Below the pieces are notes generated by a model. The model did not search any database. It saw nothing but the letters and a program-made list of their open reading frames with translations, and was not told the DNA's origin. The position numbers and the translations under genes are program-made. A DNA stretch of 21,753 bases from an uncultured Prevotellaceae bacterium (GTDB lineage Bacteria; Bacteroidota; Bacteroidia; Bacteroidales; Bacteroidaceae): NCBI GenBank assembly GCA_946539475.1, contig CAMNHM010000031.1:1-21753 (forward strand), given 5' to 3'. This document shows positions 15,123-21,753 of this stretch, in pieces (within the stretch, counting starts at the first letter, position 1; each line of letters opens with the position of its first letter).

Positions 15123-15923
15123 TTTGTCGTTATGACAGGTCTTGCACTTTGCCCAGATGTCGTAGGTCAGGGTCGCCTGCAGCGTCGTGTAGCAGTCGGT
15201 GTTCTTAAACAGTCCCGAGCTCTTGATGCCGTAGGGATCCTTCACACCGTCGAGCTTGTCCGTGCCCGTGAAGTGTGCCATCCACTCCACCGTCAGGTTC
15301 AGGCGGTCTTTCAGCTTATACTTCAGGCCCACGCCGATGGGCATCTGCAGCGCCACCGTGCCGCCTGTCGATAGCAGGGCCACGGGCAGTGGCTGCTCGT
15401 CGCTGCCTTCTGCCGTGGGCACTCCGCCTTTCAGGTCGGGCTTGCCGCTGAAGGCGAGGCCTGCTCCGAGGGCGAAGAACGGTGTCAGCCGTCGCGCCCC
15501 AAGGTACTCCTTGCCGGTGCCGAAGGGCCAGAAGTTATATTCGTAGCGCACGGAGAAGTCGGTCACCGTCGTGCTGAAGTCCAGCGGATGGTCGTGCCAG
15601 TCGGGATACCATGTCTCCACGTCTTTCGACGACCCTTTCAGCTTGCCGAAGGCCAGCTGTGCCGACCATGCCATGCGCGGGTTCATCTTATATTTTGCCA
15701 CCACGGCGGCCATGGGTTGCAGGCCTTTCGTCAGGCTCCCGTTGAAATCGCCCTGGTAGGCCGTCAGCCCGAGGCCGCCACCCACCTCCATGCGATATTC
15801 GGGTTCGTCCTGCGCCGTTGCGCGGCTTACTGACAATTGACAAATGACAAACGACAATGCCAGCACCGTCAGGCATCGGCTCCTCACCAGCAGTGAGTCA
15901 CAGCAGCATCGCACATCTCTCAT
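15114..15923 (-). CDS. porG: PorG-like (DUF6089) outer-membrane beta-barrel protein
   Basis: A 269-residue protein with a signal peptide ending near residue 38 (SRATAQ) and a mature part built of alternating amphipathic strands (YRMEVGGGLGLTAYQGDF, FSVRYEYNFWPFGTG, LTPFFALGAGLAF, MPIGVGLKYKLKDRLNLTVEW). It matches the DUF6089/PorG family by its GLTAYQGDFNGS opening, by size and by its place immediately before uppS-bamA-ompH, an order I recall from P. gingivalis. There PorG is an outer-membrane part of the type IX secretion machinery; homologues also occur where that system is reduced, so secretion function here is inference. Odd points: three consecutive Cys in the signal n-region, a hydrophobic core encoded by 7-bp repeats, and a CKTCH motif (CxxCH) six residues from the C-terminus. 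The start ATG at 15923 lies inside another repeat array. Confidence 0.8.
   Translation of the reverse strand: MRDVRCCCDSLLVRSRCLTVLALSFVICQLSVSRATAQDEPEYRMEVGGGLGLTAYQGDFNGSLTKGLQPMAAVVAKYKMNPRMAWSAQLAFGKLKGSSKDVETWYPDWHDHPLDFSTTVTDFSVRYEYNFWPFGTGKEYLGARRLTPFFALGAGLAFSGKPDLKGGVPTAEGSDEQPLPVALLSTGGTVALQMPIGVGLKYKLKDRLNLTVEWMAHFTGTDKLDGVKDPYGIKSSGLFKNTDCYTTLQATLTYDIWAKCKTCHNDKEL
15831..15858 (-). repeat. 7-bp repeat inside the PorG-like signal peptide
   Basis: Four 7-bp units (TGACAAT, TGACAAA, TGACAAA, CGACAAT on the plus strand) encode L-S-F-V-I-C-Q-L-S on the coding strand. This is the hydrophobic core of the signal peptide. Unlike the arrays in the gene gaps, this one is translated; its complement carries the TGA triplets, so the coding frame stays open. 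Confidence 0.75.
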
Positions 15924-15949
15924 CTCTCAACTCTCAACTCTCAACTACT
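15915..15949 (-). repeat. 7-bp tandem array at the DUF6242/PorG-like junction
   Basis: Five 7-bp units on the plus strand: ATCTCTC twice, AACTCTC twice and AACTACT. On the coding strand this reads GAAGTAGTT followed by GAGAGTT/GAGAGAT units. It begins at the upstream stop (TAG at 15947-15945), fills the whole 21-nt gap and contains the next start codon (ATG at 15923). TGA occurs at 15943, 15936, 15929 and 15922, covering all three frames. The purine-rich GAGAG units may also act as the ribosome-binding region. Confidence 0.85.
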
Positions 15950-17072
15950 TCGACGCATATCCCCGCCACAGCTGCCCCGTGTCGGTCAGCAGCCACAGGC
16001 GCTGGCTGTCGTCGACGGCCATCGTCACGCGGGTGCCCTGCAGGCCTGCAGGCAGGTCGTAGGTGGTGTTGCGCTTCCAGCTGATGCCCTGGTCGCGCGA
16101 CTGTAGCATCGTCATGTCGGAGCCCACGGCGAGCACGGCGCCGCCGTAGCTGACCATCGACAGCCACTGCTGGCGAGGCAGCTTGTAGAAGTTACCCTCG
16201 TCGAAGGGCATGTAGACCCACTGTCCGTCGCCCTCTGCGCTGCTGATCTTCCGCCATACACGCATATACTGCGCGTCGGCCTGCCGCGGCTCGCCCACCA
16301 GCAGCACGTAGTCGGCACTCTCGTCGGTGGCATACGTCCAGCTGACGCAGGCCGTCGTTCCTGCCAGGGGCAGCAGTGAAGCATCGTCGTCGAGTGCCTC
16401 CTCCTGCCAGCTGCCGTCGCGGTCGCTGAGCAGCAGGCCGTCGTCGCCGAACATGTAGCGCTCGTAAGCAGAGCGTCCTACGATGCTGTCCTGAGGCTCC
16501 AGGCGAACGCTGTCGCCGTCAGCCACGAGGTGCTGGCCAGTCCATCCGGCCAGCTGCTCGTCGGTCTTCATCAGCTGCCAGTCGAAGGCGATGCCCTCCG
16601 TCTGGCTGACGTTCAGCTCAACAGTATAGTCGCGCACGCCAGAGCCGTCGGTGGCATAGACGAAGAATCGGCGCGGCGTGCTGAAGTCGATAGAGTCCGT
16701 CGACGAGTACCAGCGTAGCGAGTCGCTCGTGGCCGACTGCAGGGCTATCAGGGCTCCGTCGGTGGTAGTGATCGTGCACACCACGTGCCGAATGTCGGTG
16801 CCCACGGGCAGCACGGAAGCATTATAGATGCGACGACCTACCTGGTCGATGGTCATCTTGTAGTTGGAGCCTGTCAGCGTCGACTTCACGACGGTGTCGT
16901 TGCCAGTCTTCGTCGACTGTGTCTGCGTGTATCTGTTCAGCGTACCCAGCTGGAAGGCGGTGATCGCCATGTCGGACGACAATGCCATCTCGTCGTCGTC
17001 AGATTCCAGACACGACGAGAGCACCAGCACGCCGACAGCGAGGGCACAACATCTAGTGAAAAGTCTATTCAT
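15945..17072 (-). CDS. DUF6242-like surface or periplasmic lipoprotein with a BNR-type motif
   Basis: A 375-residue lipoprotein. I start it at the ATG at 17072, because the signal MNRLFTRCCALAVGVLVLSSC (lipid Cys21) begins there; the open frame upstream to 17153 covers only promoter-like DNA. After the cysteine comes an acidic ESDDDE tail, then MAITAFQLGTLNRY and repeated phrases (IYNASVLPVGTD, YSSTDSIDFSTPRRFFVYATDGS) that I associate with the DUF6242 family. The C-terminal half looks like blades of a beta-propeller, and SRDQGISW at about 325-332 fits the Asp-box (BNR) pattern SxDxGxxW. Function is unknown. It is the first gene of the envelope cluster and ends in a 7-bp repeat that carries the PorG-like start, so cotranscription is likely. 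Confidence 0.75.
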   Translation of the reverse strand: MNRLFTRCCALAVGVLVLSSCLESDDDEMALSSDMAITAFQLGTLNRYTQTQSTKTGNDTVVKSTLTGSNYKMTIDQVGRRIYNASVLPVGTDIRHVVCTITTTDGALIALQSATSDSLRWYSSTDSIDFSTPRRFFVYATDGSGVRDYTVELNVSQTEGIAFDWQLMKTDEQLAGWTGQHLVADGDSVRLEPQDSIVGRSAYERYMFGDDGLLLSDRDGSWQEEALDDDASLLPLAGTTACVSWTYATDESADYVLLVGEPRQADAQYMRVWRKISSAEGDGQWVYMPFDEGNFYKLPRQQWLSMVSYGGAVLAVGSDMTMLQSRDQGISWKRNTTYDLPAGLQGTRVTMAVDDSQRLWLLTDTGQLWRGYASK

Positions 17073-17098
17073 GCGTCCTTGTTTAAACAATTCGGCTG

Positions 17099-17106
17099 CA
17101 AATTTA
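17099..17106 (-). promoter_or_regulatory. Probable -7 promoter box for the DUF6242-PorG-uppS-bamA cluster
   Basis: On the minus strand 17106-17099 reads TAAATTTG, an exact TAnnTTTG match, 27 nt upstream of the ATG at 17072. I see no convincing -33 box at the usual distance. The surrounding gap (17073-17220) is A+T-rich and holds a 9-bp direct repeat (17124-17132 and 17133-17141) but no gene. Confidence 0.5.
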
Positions 17107-17220
17107 CTCACATTTCCGCAAATATCACGCATTTCACGCATATTATTAAGCAAAAAATATCATTATTTGTCCGTTTTTAAGGTGTTTTTAGGTTTTCAGC
17201 ACCTCGTTTCTAAGCCTGCC

Positions 17221-18852
17221 TCACTTGTAGCCGCCGTTCTGCGTGAGATTGTGGTTCAGGTCGATGACGGTCTGAGGAATAGGGAATACGGTGGTGTAGC
17301 CACTCCCCTCGTCGGCCAGGGGCTGACGCTGGTCGTAGGCCTGGTGGAAGCATCCGAAACGTACCATGTCCTGACGGCGCCATCCCTCCCACATCAGCTC
17401 GCGCAGACGCTCGTCGAGCAACAGCGTGCGCCAGTTGCTGCCGTCGATGGCCAGCGGCGCCATGCCAGCACGCGTACGGACGGCATTGACGAAGGCGGCC
17501 CCATCGGCGCCGTTGCGGAACAGTGCCTCGCCCTTCATCAGCAGCACATCGGCATAGCGGAAGAGCACGATGTCGTTGCTCTGCAACTTCCCGTCGGCAT
17601 GGGCAGTACGGTCGATCTCATACTTGGCCATCCGGGCGCCGGCAGTCTTCTCGTAGGGCGTGCCCGTCAGGTCGAGCTGCACGTCGAGGGGCCGGTAGAC
17701 CAGCGGCTGTCCGTTGTCGAGCGTCACCACGCTGCCGTCAACGTGCACCGTGTCGCTGAAGAAGCAGACGGCATACCGGCTGTCGACCTCCGAGGTGCCG
17801 TAGCCGAAGGTACGTACGGCGTGCAGGGTGGCACAGGCGCCGTTCTCGGCATCCATGCCCAGCGCCGACCCGTGGTTGTAGTGCCGCGAGCGGAAGAGGT
17901 AGAGGAACATGTTGGAGAACTGCAGCTTGTCCATCGGTATGGTGAAGATATTCTCGGGCGAGTTCTCGTTGTGCACGGAGAAGTTGTCGGCATAGTCTTC
18001 CGACAGCTCGTAGCCGCCTTCTGCCAGCAGGTCGCAATAGGCAATGGCAGCCTCATAGGCATTCATCGACGTGCCGCCCACGGTGAGGCTGACGCGACGC
18101 CCGTCGACGGGCACGCCGTCCGTCCAGTCGTCGTCGGTATAGACCGCGGCGTTTAGCGAGAGCTTGGCCAGCAGGAACCAGGCCACGAGGCGCGTCACAC
18201 GTCCGTAGTACGGCCCCTCCTCGTTGCTGCGCACGTCGGCCAGCAGCGGCGCCGTCTCCTGCAGCTCGCTCACCACGAACCGGAATATCTCGCTGCGGCT
18301 GCTCTGCCTGACCTCATGGATGGGCACCTCGTCGCTGACCACCAGCGGCACACGGCCGTAGAGGTCCATCAGGTAGTAGTAGAACAGGGCGCGGATGGCC
18401 CGCACCTCCGCCTTGTAGGCAGCCAGCGTGCTGGCAGCGAGCAGGCTGGCATGGCTGTCGAGACGGGCCAGCGAGCGGTTGCAGAGCACCACCACCTTGT
18501 ACAGGTAGTTCCACGTGTCGTACAGCGCGCCGTCGTCGGCCGTCCACTCATGCCTGTAGAGGCTCTGCCAGAAGCCGCCGTCGTACCAGTCGCCGCCACG
18601 GGTGGGCAGCATGGCCTCGTCGGTGGTGAACGTGCAGTAGTCGTAGACACCACGGTAGGTGCCCTGCAGCCCCTGGGAGTCGGCATTGCCCCCCAGATAA
18701 TTATATAAGGTGGCCACGGTGTTGATATAGAGCGACGAGGCATTGGCGAATGCCTCATCCTCTGTCAGCTGGTCCTTGGGCTCTTCGTCCAGGCACGCGG
18801 CCATCAGGACTGCTGCCAACAGACAATATCCGATAGGTTTCATCGTTCTCAT
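17221..18852 (-). CDS. SusD-like lipoprotein (second SusC/SusD pair)
   Basis: A 543-residue SusD-family lipoprotein, a standard length. The lipid cysteine is Cys20 (LMAAC) followed by LDEEPKDQ, a typical SusD opening. Landmarks: VRAIRALFYYYLMDLYGRVPLV at about 150-171 (helical core), NENSPENIF at 295-303, and near the C-terminus DERLRELMWEGWRRQDMVRF. The ATG at 18852 is used; one at 18843 (MKPIGYCLL) gives a tighter signal and may be the true start. It begins 19 nt after the SusC stop and pairs with it. No glycan-binding protein or enzyme follows; the next gene is the DUF6242-like lipoprotein behind its own promoter box. The substrate cannot be inferred. It is clearly divergent from the other SusD in this window, so it is not a recent duplicate. 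Confidence 0.93.
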   Translation of the reverse strand: MRTMKPIGYCLLAAVLMAACLDEEPKDQLTEDEAFANASSLYINTVATLYNYLGGNADSQGLQGTYRGVYDYCTFTTDEAMLPTRGGDWYDGGFWQSLYRHEWTADDGALYDTWNYLYKVVVLCNRSLARLDSHASLLAASTLAAYKAEVRAIRALFYYYLMDLYGRVPLVVSDEVPIHEVRQSSRSEIFRFVVSELQETAPLLADVRSNEEGPYYGRVTRLVAWFLLAKLSLNAAVYTDDDWTDGVPVDGRRVSLTVGGTSMNAYEAAIAYCDLLAEGGYELSEDYADNFSVHNENSPENIFTIPMDKLQFSNMFLYLFRSRHYNHGSALGMDAENGACATLHAVRTFGYGTSEVDSRYAVCFFSDTVHVDGSVVTLDNGQPLVYRPLDVQLDLTGTPYEKTAGARMAKYEIDRTAHADGKLQSNDIVLFRYADVLLMKGEALFRNGADGAAFVNAVRTRAGMAPLAIDGSNWRTLLLDERLRELMWEGWRRQDMVRFGCFHQAYDQRQPLADEGSGYTTVFPIPQTVIDLNHNLTQNGGYK

Positions 18853-18871
18853 ATTCTCAATCGATAATCCG

Positions 18872-21652
18872 TTAGAAACTGATGCTCATCCCTACGCTGT
18901 AGGAGCGGTAGGCAGGATAGGAGCGCTTGTCGTCGATGCCCAGCGTGTGGGAGACGACATAGCTGTTGATCATGGGCGTGATGCCGCTGTAGGAAGTGAT
19001 GGTGGCCAGGTTGTTCACCGAGAGCGACAGCCTGAGCGAGCTGACGTATCGGCTGCGCAGGGGGACGTTCCACCCGATGGTGAGATAGTCGAAGTTCAGG
19101 TAGTCGCCCTTCTCCAGCCAGTAGTCGGTGGCCGTCTGGTCGTTGATGTTCCGGCGGGGCGCATCGGCCATCACGTTATAGTCGGGGAAGCTGCCCATGT
19201 TCATATACGACAGGGCGGTACCGTTGTAGATCTTGTGGCCGAAGGCGCCGTTCGTCTGCAGCGACACGTCGAAGTCCTTGTAGCGCAGTGCGATGTTCGA
19301 GCCCAGGGTCATCTTAGGCGTCGCCTGGCCGGCCACGTAGCGGTCGCCACCGTCCTCGATGTTCACGACGTCGTTGCCGTCGAGGTCCTCTATGTCGTAA
19401 TGGTAGCTGCCGTCGGCATCCTGCACGAGGCCCTTGCAGTGGGGCAGGTAGAAGACACCCAGCGGCTGGCCCACGATCTGGTAGACGATGTTGTTGTTGC
19501 CACCGTGGAAGCCGGCTCCGTTCAGCCCTCCGATGGGTGTGACGTCGCTGGCGGTCATCAGTGTGCCGTTGTAGTCGCCGCTCAGCGACAGCAGCTTGTT
19601 CTGCTGCCACGACAGGTTGATGTTGACATTCAGCTCAAGGTCGCGGCGAGCGATGGGGGTGACGCCCAGGCCCACCTCGAATCCGCTGTTGCTCATCGAT
19701 CCGATGTTGGCCAGCAGCTTGTCGTAGGCAAAGGGTGGCACCGGCATGTCGTAGAGATAGAGCATGTCGCGCGTCTTCGAGTAGTAGTACTCGGCGGTCA
19801 GCACGACACGGTTGCGCAGCAGCCCCACGTCGGCACCCACGTTGAACGTGGAGCGCGTCTCCCACTTCAGGTCGGGGTTGGCGTTGCGGAGGGTGCCCAT
19901 CGTCACCGTCGGCGAGCCGTCGACGCTCACCACGCCCGTCTGGTACATCAGCTGCAGGGAGTTGTACGACGAGATGCCTCCCAGGTTGCCCGACAGGCCG
20001 TAGCCCGTGCGCAGCTTGAGCGTGGAGAGCAGCGGCCGTCCGCCGGCGGCCACCGTTGGGCGACAGGCGGTAAGCGTCTTCAGCACGTCCCACTCGCCCG
20101 ACACCGAGGGGAAGATGCCCCAGGTGTTGTTGCTGCCCACCATCGACGAGCCGTCGGCACGGGCAGTGAGCGTCAGCCGATAGGTGTCGAGCAGGGCATA
20201 CGTCAGGCTGGCCATGGCCGATGCCAGCCGCGGCTCCTCATAGCCGGAGCCGGTACCGCCGTAGGGGATGGTGCTGGCAGCCCCGAGGTTGTCGTAGCCG
20301 AACTTGTTGTTGGTGAAGCCCTTCACCTCCGTCCAGAAGCCCGACTGCCTGCTCTGCTGGTACTCGCCCAGCAGCGTGCCTTCCAGGCGTTGCGTCGCGC
20401 CAAGTGCCACGCCCATGGCCAGCGTGGCGTTCAGCAGCAGGTCCTCGCTCTTGTGCTCACCACGATAGGCACGCCCCTGGGCCCACACCCATGTGGGGCA
20501 GAACTGCCCATTCTCCGTAGAGTTGAGCGAGTAGGAGCCGAAGAGCGTCAGGTGGAGTGAGGCACTGGAGGCGGCCAGGGCCTTACCCAGGTCGAAGTCC
20601 ATACGCGCATGGGTGTTGAAGTGCTGCACCTTCTCGTCGTTCTTCTCGTGGATGATGGCATCGGGGGGATTGATCTGCGAGGCGGTGGTGTTCTTGCTCC
20701 AGCTGCCGTTGGCACCGGGGTCGTAGCCGTAGGTGGGGTTCTGGGTGGCTGCCGAGTAGAAGAGCTTCTGCACGTCGAAGATGCCGTAGGACTTCTGCAG
20801 CGAGCCGAACACGCCCAGGTCGATGGAAAGGATGTCGTCGAAGGCCTTCTGCGTGATGTCCAGCTTCGCCACGAAGTTGCGGTAGCGGCTGATGTCGACG
20901 ACCGTGCGGTGGTCCATCAGGCCCACCGAGGCACGGTAGCTGCTCTGCCCACTGCCGCCGCTGAAGGCCACGTGGTGGTTCTGCACGACGCCCGTCCGGG
21001 TGATGGCCTCCGGAAAGTTGGTGTCGAAGCCCCCGTCGTTATAGTCGGCTCCCCGCTGAAGTGCCGTCGCGATGTAGCCCTCGCGGCCGAGCATCTCCAT
21101 GTTCCGGCAGACCGACTCGAAGCCAACGTTGCCGTCGTAGCTCATGCGGAACTGCCCGCCGTGGCCACGCTTGGTGCGGACCTCGATGACGCCCGACGCG
21201 CCGCGAGAGCCGTACTGTGCCGTCTCGGCAGCATTCTTCAGGATGGTGAAGCTCTCGATGTCGGCGGGATAGACGCTCGACAGCGTTGCCAGGTCGCTCG
21301 ACACACCGTCGATAATCACCAGCGGGTCGTTGCCGCCTGTCAGCGAGGTGGTGCCGCGGACACGCACGCTGCTGAGCATCGCCATGCGGTCGGCATCGCC
21401 CGTGGCAACGTTCACACCAGCCGCCTGACCGCTCAGGGCGTCGAGCGACGACGTCACGAGGCCTTTGTTCATACGGTCCTCACCCACCAGGTCGGCAGAG
21501 CCTGTCGACACACGCTGGTAGAGGGTGTCGGGCTCCTGCTGCACGACGTGCTGCGCCGATGCCGTCGACAGCGTCGGCAGTACCAGCAGAGCCGTCGCAA
21601 GCCATTTCTGCATTCCACATGCGATAGTTCTTTTCCTCATAATACGAGCCAT
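18872..21652 (-). CDS. Short SusC-like TonB-dependent transporter lacking the N-terminal extension
   Basis: A SusC-family transporter of up to 926 residues. After the signal peptide (ending TLSTASAQ at about residue 34) it goes almost directly into the plug (SLDALSGQAAGVNVATG, VRVRGTTSLTGGNDPLVIIDGV, ILKNAAETAQYGSRGASGVIEVRTKRG), then a barrel with typical SusC phrases (NANPDLKWETRSTFNVGAD, ITSYSGITPMI) and a terminal SISF. The carboxypeptidase-like regulatory domain of about 90 residues and the NEVVVVGYG segment of the other SusC are absent, leaving about 15 residues where the TonB box should lie, with no clear consensus. ATGs at 21640 and 21613 are good alternative starts: the -7 box at 21661-21668 would leave a leader of only about 5 nt before 21652. 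With its SusD it forms a pair of unknown substrate. Confidence 0.92.
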   Translation of the reverse strand: MARIMRKRTIACGMQKWLATALLVLPTLSTASAQHVVQQEPDTLYQRVSTGSADLVGEDRMNKGLVTSSLDALSGQAAGVNVATGDADRMAMLSSVRVRGTTSLTGGNDPLVIIDGVSSDLATLSSVYPADIESFTILKNAAETAQYGSRGASGVIEVRTKRGHGGQFRMSYDGNVGFESVCRNMEMLGREGYIATALQRGADYNDGGFDTNFPEAITRTGVVQNHHVAFSGGSGQSSYRASVGLMDHRTVVDISRYRNFVAKLDITQKAFDDILSIDLGVFGSLQKSYGIFDVQKLFYSAATQNPTYGYDPGANGSWSKNTTASQINPPDAIIHEKNDEKVQHFNTHARMDFDLGKALAASSASLHLTLFGSYSLNSTENGQFCPTWVWAQGRAYRGEHKSEDLLLNATLAMGVALGATQRLEGTLLGEYQQSRQSGFWTEVKGFTNNKFGYDNLGAASTIPYGGTGSGYEEPRLASAMASLTYALLDTYRLTLTARADGSSMVGSNNTWGIFPSVSGEWDVLKTLTACRPTVAAGGRPLLSTLKLRTGYGLSGNLGGISSYNSLQLMYQTGVVSVDGSPTVTMGTLRNANPDLKWETRSTFNVGADVGLLRNRVVLTAEYYYSKTRDMLYLYDMPVPPFAYDKLLANIGSMSNSGFEVGLGVTPIARRDLELNVNINLSWQQNKLLSLSGDYNGTLMTASDVTPIGGLNGAGFHGGNNNIVYQIVGQPLGVFYLPHCKGLVQDADGSYHYDIEDLDGNDVVNIEDGGDRYVAGQATPKMTLGSNIALRYKDFDVSLQTNGAFGHKIYNGTALSYMNMGSFPDYNVMADAPRRNINDQTATDYWLEKGDYLNFDYLTIGWNVPLRSRYVSSLRLSLSVNNLATITSYSGITPMINSYVVSHTLGIDDKRSYPAYRSYSVGMSISF

Positions 21653-21660
21653 TTATGCAG

Positions 21661-21668
21661 CAAAGTTA
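21661..21668 (-). promoter_or_regulatory. Probable -7 promoter box for the second SusC/SusD pair
   Basis: On the minus strand 21668-21661 reads TAACTTTG, an exact TAnnTTTG match, in A+T-rich DNA just upstream of the SusC-like gene. The -33 position is only T-rich, without a clear TTTG. If used, transcription starts near 21655, favouring a translation start at 21640 or 21613. The remaining DNA to 21753 shows no gene I can support. Confidence 0.5.
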
Positions 21669-21753
21669 CGAAATAATGCTGAAATAGAAAAGCATTTTTG
21701 GATGATTAACGCAGTTCGCCCCATAAATAAAGGCAATTCGAGGAAAATTGAGG

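Noticed and set aside
10392..15949. CRISPR-like array among the short repeats
   Set aside because: The units are 7-8 bp and directly abutting, with no spacers and no cas genes; they are microsatellite-type tandem repeats.
17172..17220. Possible terminator after the second SusD (AGGTG...CACCT inverted repeat)
   Set aside because: Only a 5-bp stem with a loop of about 15 nt, and no T-run on the minus strand.
18743..20560. 605-codon open frame on the plus strand, antisense to the SusC/SusD pair
   Set aside because: It opposes two genes with clear family motifs, its product is Val/Ala/Gly/His-rich with no recognisable domain, and such frames arise when genes in GC-rich DNA avoid the Leu and Ser codons whose complement is a stop.
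20609..21676. 355-codon plus-strand open frame running across the second SusC promoter region
   Set aside because: It covers the opposite strand of a clear plug domain and ends in promoter DNA; no independent coding evidence.

Overview
The window looks like a chromosomal piece of a GC-rich member of the Bacteroidales, most likely a Prevotella-type (Prevotellaceae) bacterium. The evidence is two SusC/SusD pairs, lipoproteins whose cysteine is followed by acidic residues, TAnnTTTG-type promoter boxes instead of sigma70 boxes, signal peptides ending in SAQ or TAQ, and a PorG-UppS-BamA-OmpH-MurI gene order that I recall from Bacteroidetes such as Porphyromonas gingivalis. The family-level assignment is inference. 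Every gene I can support lies on the minus strand, so transcription runs from right to left.

Region 1 (about 17221-21753) is a SusC/SusD pair: a short SusC-like TonB-dependent transporter without the usual N-terminal extension, then a SusD-like lipoprotein. No enzyme or regulator is visible beside it. Region 2 (about 8895-17072) is an envelope-biogenesis cluster: a DUF6242-like lipoprotein, a PorG/DUF6089-like outer-membrane protein, UppS (undecaprenyl diphosphate synthase), BamA (outer-membrane protein insertase), three consecutive Skp/OmpH-type periplasmic chaperones and MurI (glutamate racemase). It joins outer-membrane protein delivery and insertion with two steps of peptidoglycan precursor supply. 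Region 3 (8001-8863) is a secreted endonuclease/exonuclease/phosphatase-family gene broken by a single frameshift near 8766. Region 4 (1-7770) is a polysaccharide utilization locus read as SusC, SusD and two surface glycan-binding lipoproteins; the last one runs off the left edge, and glycoside hydrolases probably follow outside the window.

The most unusual content is in the gaps of region 2. Four gene junctions carry short tandem arrays that begin at or next to the stop codon of the upstream gene: 7-bp units at three junctions and 8-bp units at the fourth. In the three 7-bp arrays every unit junction carries a TGA on the coding strand, and because 7 is not a multiple of 3 the arrays put stops in all three frames. 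Two of them also contain or touch the next start codon. The 8-bp array contains four GGGG tracts spaced by exactly 4 nt, a textbook G-quadruplex motif on the template strand, between two chaperone genes and upstream of murI. Related arrays also lie inside genes, where they encode the hydrophobic cores of the PorG-like and second OmpH signal peptides. No RNA genes, insertion sequences or CRISPR arrays were seen, and no gene-free stretch exceeds about 230 bases.
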